DNA from: Candidatus Limicola stercorigallinarum
Lineage (GTDB): Bacteria > Actinomycetota > Coriobacteriia > Coriobacteriales > Coriobacteriaceae
Length of the DNA: 64,000 nucleotides
Assembly: GCA_018711625.1 (NCBI GenBank)
Contig: DVID01000009.1
Span: 62,001 to 126,000, forward strand
Direction of reading: 5' to 3'
The stretch's first letter is position 1. Every line of letters begins with the position of its first letter. Made by a program: the position numbers and the translations under genes. Of this stretch, positions 59,524-64,000 are shown piece after piece. Under the pieces are notes generated by a model, which worked only from the letters and a program-made list of their open reading frames with translations, did no database searches and was not told the origin of the DNA.

Positions 59524-60355
59524 TCCGCCGGCAACCGTGGATGTGCTTACCGCGGCGCAGCGCGTGGCCATCGCGCGCCACCCCGGGCGTCCCGGTGTGG
59601 TTGAGATTGTGAACGCGCTCTTCACCGACTTCTTTGAGCAGTGTGGCGACCTTTCGAGCACCGACGACCCGAGCATCATGGGCGGCATTGCGCTCTTCCA
59701 CGGGCGCCCCGTGACGGTGCTTGGCAACCGTAAGGGCTCGGACATCGAGGAGCGCGTGGCCTGCAACTTTGGCATGGCGTCGCCCGAGGGCTACCGCAAG
59801 GCGCAGCGTATCATGCGTGCGGCCGAGAAGTTTGGCCGTCCGGTACTCACCTTCGTGGATACCTCTGGTGCTTATCCCGGCATGGAGGCCGAGATGCACG
59901 GCCAGGGCGAGGCGATTGCCCGCTCTATCGAGCTCATGAGCTCCCTCACCGTGCCGGTGATCGCTGTGATCTGCGGCGAGGGCGGCAGTGGCGGCGCCCT
60001 TGCCCTTGCTGTGGGCAATCGCGTGCTTATGCTCGAGAACGCCGTGTACTCGGTGCTTTCGCCCGAGGGCTTCGCGTCGATTCTCTGGAAGGACGCAAGC
60101 CGCTCCGACGAGGCGTGCGAGGTTATGAAGCTCACCGCCGACGACCTGCTTGAGCTGGGCGTTATCGACGGCATTATCCCTGAGCCTGCGGGTGGCGCGC
60201 ACGAAAACCCCGAGGCACTCTTCCAGGTGCTCGACACCTATCTGGCGCGCGAGCTTGCCGCGCTTGACAAGATGAGTCCGACGGCGCTCGCGAACGACCG
60301 GTATCGCAAGTTCCGCGCGATGGGCTCCAACGCGGTGAAGCGGGGGCGCGTATGA
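59513..60355 (+). CDS. accA: Acetyl-CoA carboxylase carboxyltransferase alpha subunit
   Basis: VEIVNALFTDFFEQCGDLSSTDDPSIMGGIALFHGRPVTVLGNRKG...TFVDTSGAYPGMEAEMHGQGEAIA. Confidence 0.94.
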   Translation: MLDNPPATVDVLTAAQRVAIARHPGRPGVVEIVNALFTDFFEQCGDLSSTDDPSIMGGIALFHGRPVTVLGNRKGSDIEERVACNFGMASPEGYRKAQRIMRAAEKFGRPVLTFVDTSGAYPGMEAEMHGQGEAIARSIELMSSLTVPVIAVICGEGGSGGALALAVGNRVLMLENAVYSVLSPEGFASILWKDASRSDEACEVMKLTADDLLELGVIDGIIPEPAGGAHENPEALFQVLDTYLARELAALDKMSPTALANDRYRKFRAMGSNAVKRGRV

Positions 60356-61308
60356 TGGGCGTAAAGATTGTGGGCACCGGTTCGGCGGTGCCGTCGCGCG
60401 TGGTGACCAACGACGATCTAGCACAGATTGTGGACACCTCCGACGAGTGGATCTCCACCCGCACCGGTATTCGTTCGCGTCGCTATGTGGATGCTGAGGC
60501 AGGCGAGAGTCACCGCACACTCGTGCGCGATGCAGCCCAGCGTGCGCTTGCGGCTGCAAACATTGCGCCCGAGCAGGTGGGCGTGTGTCTGGTAGCCACC
60601 TTCACGGCCGATACCTGCACGCCTTCTGCCGCATGCCTGCTTCAGGCCGATCTGGGTCTTCCCGAGGACACGCTCTGCTTTGACCTCAACGCGGCATGCG
60701 CCGGCTTTGTATATGGGATGCACGTGGCCGAGTGCTTGCTGCCCGGCGCCGCGCGACCCTACGCCCTCGTGGTGGGTGCCGACACGCTTTCGCGCGTGAT
60801 GGACTTCTCCGACCGAACCACCTGCGTACTTTTTGGTGACGGCGCTGGCGCCGTGGTGCTTGAGGCGCGGGAGGACTACCCAGGTCTGAGCGCTGTATGG
60901 GGTTCGCGGGGCGACGACACCTCGCTTGTGGCCCCGGGTGTGGGCAGCGCGGAGCCGTCGTATTTACATATGGATGGACGCGCGGTCTTTCGCTTTGCCA
61001 CCGAGGTTATGCCCCGCTGCACCACCGAGGTGCTTGCGCGTGCAGGCCGCTCGGCTGAGGACGTGGACCGGTTTGTGTATCACCAGGCCAACAAGCGCAT
61101 TGTGGACTACGCCGTGAAAAAGCTCGGCTTGGATCCGCAGAAGTGCGCCGGCAACATCGACCACACGGGCAACACCTCGGCGGGCAGCGTGCCGTTGCTG
61201 CTAGATGAGCTCGTGCAGGCAGGCGAGCTGGGCTCGGGGAGCCGTGTGCTCCTGGCGGGCTTTGGCGCGGGCCTTACCTGGGCCGGCTGCCTCGCCGAGC
61301 TGGCGTAG
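60352..61308 (+). CDS. fabH: 3-oxoacyl-ACP synthase III
   Basis: VKIVGTGSAVPSRVVTNDDLAQIVDTSDEWISTRTGIRSRRY...LNAACAGFVYGM...GNTSAGSVPLLL. Confidence 0.96.
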   Translation: MMGVKIVGTGSAVPSRVVTNDDLAQIVDTSDEWISTRTGIRSRRYVDAEAGESHRTLVRDAAQRALAAANIAPEQVGVCLVATFTADTCTPSAACLLQADLGLPEDTLCFDLNAACAGFVYGMHVAECLLPGAARPYALVVGADTLSRVMDFSDRTTCVLFGDGAGAVVLEAREDYPGLSAVWGSRGDDTSLVAPGVGSAEPSYLHMDGRAVFRFATEVMPRCTTEVLARAGRSAEDVDRFVYHQANKRIVDYAVKKLGLDPQKCAGNIDHTGNTSAGSVPLLLDELVQAGELGSGSRVLLAGFGAGLTWAGCLAELA

Positions 61309-61381
61309 CCGTATCTCCTGGCCGTCCTCAATGGCTAGGGAAGGCACAAGCGTGAACGAATCGAAAGGATTGCGTAACGAT

Positions 61382-62311
61382 ATGAAGAAGCTTAACGAGA
61401 TCTTGGGAACGGAGTTCCCCATCATCCAGGGCGGCATGGCAAATATCGCCACCGGTGCCTTTGCGGCGGCGTGCTCCAACGCCGGCGCGCTCGGCCTGGT
61501 GGCGGGCGGCGGCTTGGATGGCGAGAGCCTGCGTGAGCAGATCCGCCAGGCCCGCGAGCTCACCGATAAACCCTTTGGTGTCAACCTTATGCTCATGAAC
61601 CCGCACATCGACGACTGCGCGCGCGTGGTTGTGGAGGAGGGTGTCTCGGTGGTGACCACCGGCGCCGGCAACCCGGGCAAGTACGTTCCGATGTGGAAAG
61701 AGGCCGGCATTCGCATCTTCCCTGTGGTGGCAGCGCCGATTCTGGCCAAGCGCCTTGCGCGCCTGGATATTGATGGCATCATCGCTGAGGGCACCGAGTC
61801 GGGCGGGCACGTGGGCGAGGCCACCACGATGGCGCTCGTTCCCGCTGTGGTTGACACGGTGGATTTGCCGGTGATCGCGGCGGGTGGCATTGCCGACGGC
61901 CGTGGCATGGCGGCGGCGTTCGCGCTCGGCGCTTGCGGCGTGCAGGTGGGCACTTGCCTGCTTGCGAGCGAGGAGTGCCCCATCCACCAGAACTACAAGG
62001 ACAAGGTGGTTGCCGCGGGCGTGAACGACACCGTGGTGACGGGTCGCCCGGCGGGCGCCCCGGTTCGCTGCCTCAAGAACAAGATGACCAAGCGCTACCT
62101 GGAGCTTGAGCGCACGGACACCAAGCGCGACGAGCTTGAGGCGCTGACGCTCGGCAGCCTGCGCCGCGCCGTGTTTGACGGCGATGTGGACACCGGCAGC
62201 TTCATGTGCGGCCAGGTGGCAGGCATGGTGCACGAGGTTCGTCCGCTCCGCGCCATCTTTGAGGACATGATGGCCGGTTGCAAGACGGTGATTGAGGGTC
62301 TGGAGGCGTAA
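61382..62311 (+). CDS. fabK: Enoyl-ACP reductase II, FabK-like FMN enzyme
   Basis: MKKLNEILGTEFPIIQGGMANIATGAFAAACSNAGALGLVAGGG...IIAEGTESGGHVGEATTMALVP; alternative GTG start at 61352. Confidence 0.88.
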   Translation: MKKLNEILGTEFPIIQGGMANIATGAFAAACSNAGALGLVAGGGLDGESLREQIRQARELTDKPFGVNLMLMNPHIDDCARVVVEEGVSVVTTGAGNPGKYVPMWKEAGIRIFPVVAAPILAKRLARLDIDGIIAEGTESGGHVGEATTMALVPAVVDTVDLPVIAAGGIADGRGMAAAFALGACGVQVGTCLLASEECPIHQNYKDKVVAAGVNDTVVTGRPAGAPVRCLKNKMTKRYLELERTDTKRDELEALTLGSLRRAVFDGDVDTGSFMCGQVAGMVHEVRPLRAIFEDMMAGCKTVIEGLEA

Positions 62312-62314
62312 GCG

Positions 62315-63259
62315 ATGACAACTGCGTTTCTCTTTGCGGGCCAGGGCTCGCAGCATGTGGGCATGGGGCGTGACCTCTACGAGGCCTATCCTGCGTTTGC
62401 CCAGGTGATTGATGCTGCCGACGCTGAGCTTGATTTTGACCTCAAGGCACTTATGTTTGAAGGCCCCGAGGACAAGCTGAATCTTACTGAGTACACCCAG
62501 CCGGCTATGGTGGCCTTTGCCTGCGGTGTGACCGCGGTGCTCGCCGAGCAGGGCGTGACGCCCGATTACGTGGCTGGCCTTTCGCTGGGCGAGTATTCTG
62601 CCCTGGCGTGCGCCGGTGTGTTTGATCCGGTTGAGGCCGTGAAGCTCGCCGCCTTCCGCGGTGCCGCCATGGCAAGTGCTGCTGCCGGCCGCGATACGGC
62701 GATGATCTCTATTCTGGGTCTTGACCGCGAGACGGTGGAGGCGGTCGTGGCGAGCGCTGCCGCCGAGGCCGAGGCGGGTACCACGGTTGAGGTTTCGAAC
62801 TACAACTGCCCTGGTCAGATTGTGATCGCGGGTGACCGTGCGCCGGTGGAGGCCGCTGCCGCCGTCGCCAAGGAGGCCGGTGCGCGCCGCTGCATTCCGC
62901 TTAAGGTGAGCGGTCCTTTCCACACCTCGCTCTTAAAGCCCGCGGGCGACGCGCTGCGCGAGCGCCTCTCGGTGCTTGAACTTGGCGCTATGCGCGTTCC
63001 CGTGCTCTTCAACACGCTCGGCTGCGAGAAGGCGGAAGGCGATTCCATTGTGGACTTGCTTGAGCGCCAGGTGCAGTCGTCCGTGCGCATGGAAGACACC
63101 ATCTGCCGCCTGGCCGAGCTGGGCGTAGATCGCGTGATTGAGATTGGCCCGGGCAAGGTGCTTTCGGGCTTGGTGCGCAAGACCGCGAAGCAGATTGCCT
63201 GCACGCCTGTGGAGACCGTACAGGACATTCAGGCGCTGACCGATACCCAGGAGGGATAA
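62315..63259 (+). CDS. fabD: Malonyl-CoA ACP transacylase
   Basis: TAFLFAGQGSQHVGMGRDLYE...VAGLSLGEYSALACAGVF. Confidence 0.95.
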   Translation: MTTAFLFAGQGSQHVGMGRDLYEAYPAFAQVIDAADAELDFDLKALMFEGPEDKLNLTEYTQPAMVAFACGVTAVLAEQGVTPDYVAGLSLGEYSALACAGVFDPVEAVKLAAFRGAAMASAAAGRDTAMISILGLDRETVEAVVASAAAEAEAGTTVEVSNYNCPGQIVIAGDRAPVEAAAAVAKEAGARRCIPLKVSGPFHTSLLKPAGDALRERLSVLELGAMRVPVLFNTLGCEKAEGDSIVDLLERQVQSSVRMEDTICRLAELGVDRVIEIGPGKVLSGLVRKTAKQIACTPVETVQDIQALTDTQEG

Positions 63260-63262
63260 CCC

Positions 63263-64000
63263 ATGGATCTTACCGGAAAGACCGCCATCGTCACCGGTGG
63301 CAGCCGCGGCATTGGTCGCGCTGTGGTGCTTGAGCTTGCGCGCCACGGTGCAAACGTGGTGTTCTCGTATGCGGGCAACACCGCTGCCGCCGAGGAGACG
63401 GTGCGCCTGGCCGAGGCCGCGGGCACCCAGGTGCGTGCCGTGCAGGGTGATGCTGCGAGCGCCGAGGCCGCAGCCGAACTCGTGAGCGTGGCCAAGGAGC
63501 TCGGTGGCGTGGATATTCTTGTCAACAACGCCGGTATCACGCGTGACAAGCTTTGCGCCCGTATGAGCGAGGAAGAGTTTGATGCGGTTATCGCAACCAA
63601 CCTCAAGGGCGCGTTCCTCATGACAAAGGCCGTGCTGCGCCCCATGATGCGCGCCAAGGCAGGCGCCATCGTGAACATGGCGAGTGTGGTGGGCATTATG
63701 GGCAACGCTGGCCAGGCCAACTACGCGGCAAGCAAGGCGGGCCTCATCGGCATGACGAAGTCTGTGGCGCGCGAGGTGGCTGCTATTGGCATCCGTGTGA
63801 ACGCCGTGGCTCCTGGTTTCATCGCCACCGACATGACGGCCGCCATGCCCGAGACCGCGCGTGACGCCATGTGCGGCACCATCCCCGCTGGTCGCCCGGG
63901 CACGCCTGAGGATGTGGCGCATGCCGTGGCGTTCCTAGTGTCCGACGAGGCCGCCTACATCACCGGACAGGTTCTTGCCGTCGATGGCGGCATGAGCATG
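63263..64000 (+). CDS. fabG: 3-oxoacyl-ACP reductase, truncated by window end
   Basis: MDLTGKTAIVTGGSRGIGRAVVLELARHGANVVFSYAGN...NYAASKAGLIGMTKSVAREVAA; no stop before 64000. Confidence 0.94.
   Translation, partial: MDLTGKTAIVTGGSRGIGRAVVLELARHGANVVFSYAGNTAAAEETVRLAEAAGTQVRAVQGDAASAEAAAELVSVAKELGGVDILVNNAGITRDKLCARMSEEEFDAVIATNLKGAFLMTKAVLRPMMRAKAGAIVNMASVVGIMGNAGQANYAASKAGLIGMTKSVAREVAAIGIRVNAVAPGFIATDMTAAMPETARDAMCGTIPAGRPGTPEDVAHAVAFLVSDEAAYITGQVLAVDGGMSM

Noticed and set aside
61328-62923. 531-aa minus-strand ORF opposite fabK/fabD (also 36356..37948 and 27827..29278 minus)
   Set aside because: Shadow ORFs of well-supported genes; no homology signal recognisable.

Overview
The window is the chromosomal replication-origin region of a high-GC actinobacterium. 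Gene content and order suggest a Coriobacteriia member (Collinsella/Olsenella-like); this is an inference, as no search was run. Left arm, minus strand: purB (partial), gyrA, gyrB, dciA-like (DUF721), recF, dnaN, dnaA and an ATPase-wHTH gene. Right arm, plus strand: rpmH, rnpA, yidD, yidC, jag, rsmG, a parS cluster, parA and parB. Further right are rlmN, ddl, a DinG-like helicase, a pafBC-like WYL pair, an unusual M28-type membrane peptidase, a sortase with a large DUF11-type surface protein, tRNA-Ile/tRNA-Ala, a phosphohexomutase, a cysteine desulfurase, hsp20, an MBL hydrolase, tilS-hpt-ftsH, an aminotransferase, PHP and FmdE genes, a lipase, rlmD/rumA, a MacB-like ABC transporter, and an acpP-accBCDA-fabHKD-fabG operon that runs off the end. 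Most genes are housekeeping. The most interesting non-coding signals are: (1) a roughly 100-bp three-hairpin cassette found just downstream of two unrelated tRNA genes (Gly and Ala), each time flanked by a 76-86 bp duplication of that tRNA's own 3' end plus terminator, with compensatory changes between copies; (2) a two-copy palindromic repeat of about 150 bp whose core lies in opposite orientation relative to a conserved tail. Among proteins: an HATPase-wHTH fusion between dnaA and a candidate origin, a GyrA Phe at E. coli position 83 (fluoroquinolone-resistance-like), an M28-type protein split by a very long acidic insert with apparent catalytic-residue changes, and a sortase/surface-protein pair with a non-LPxTG signal.
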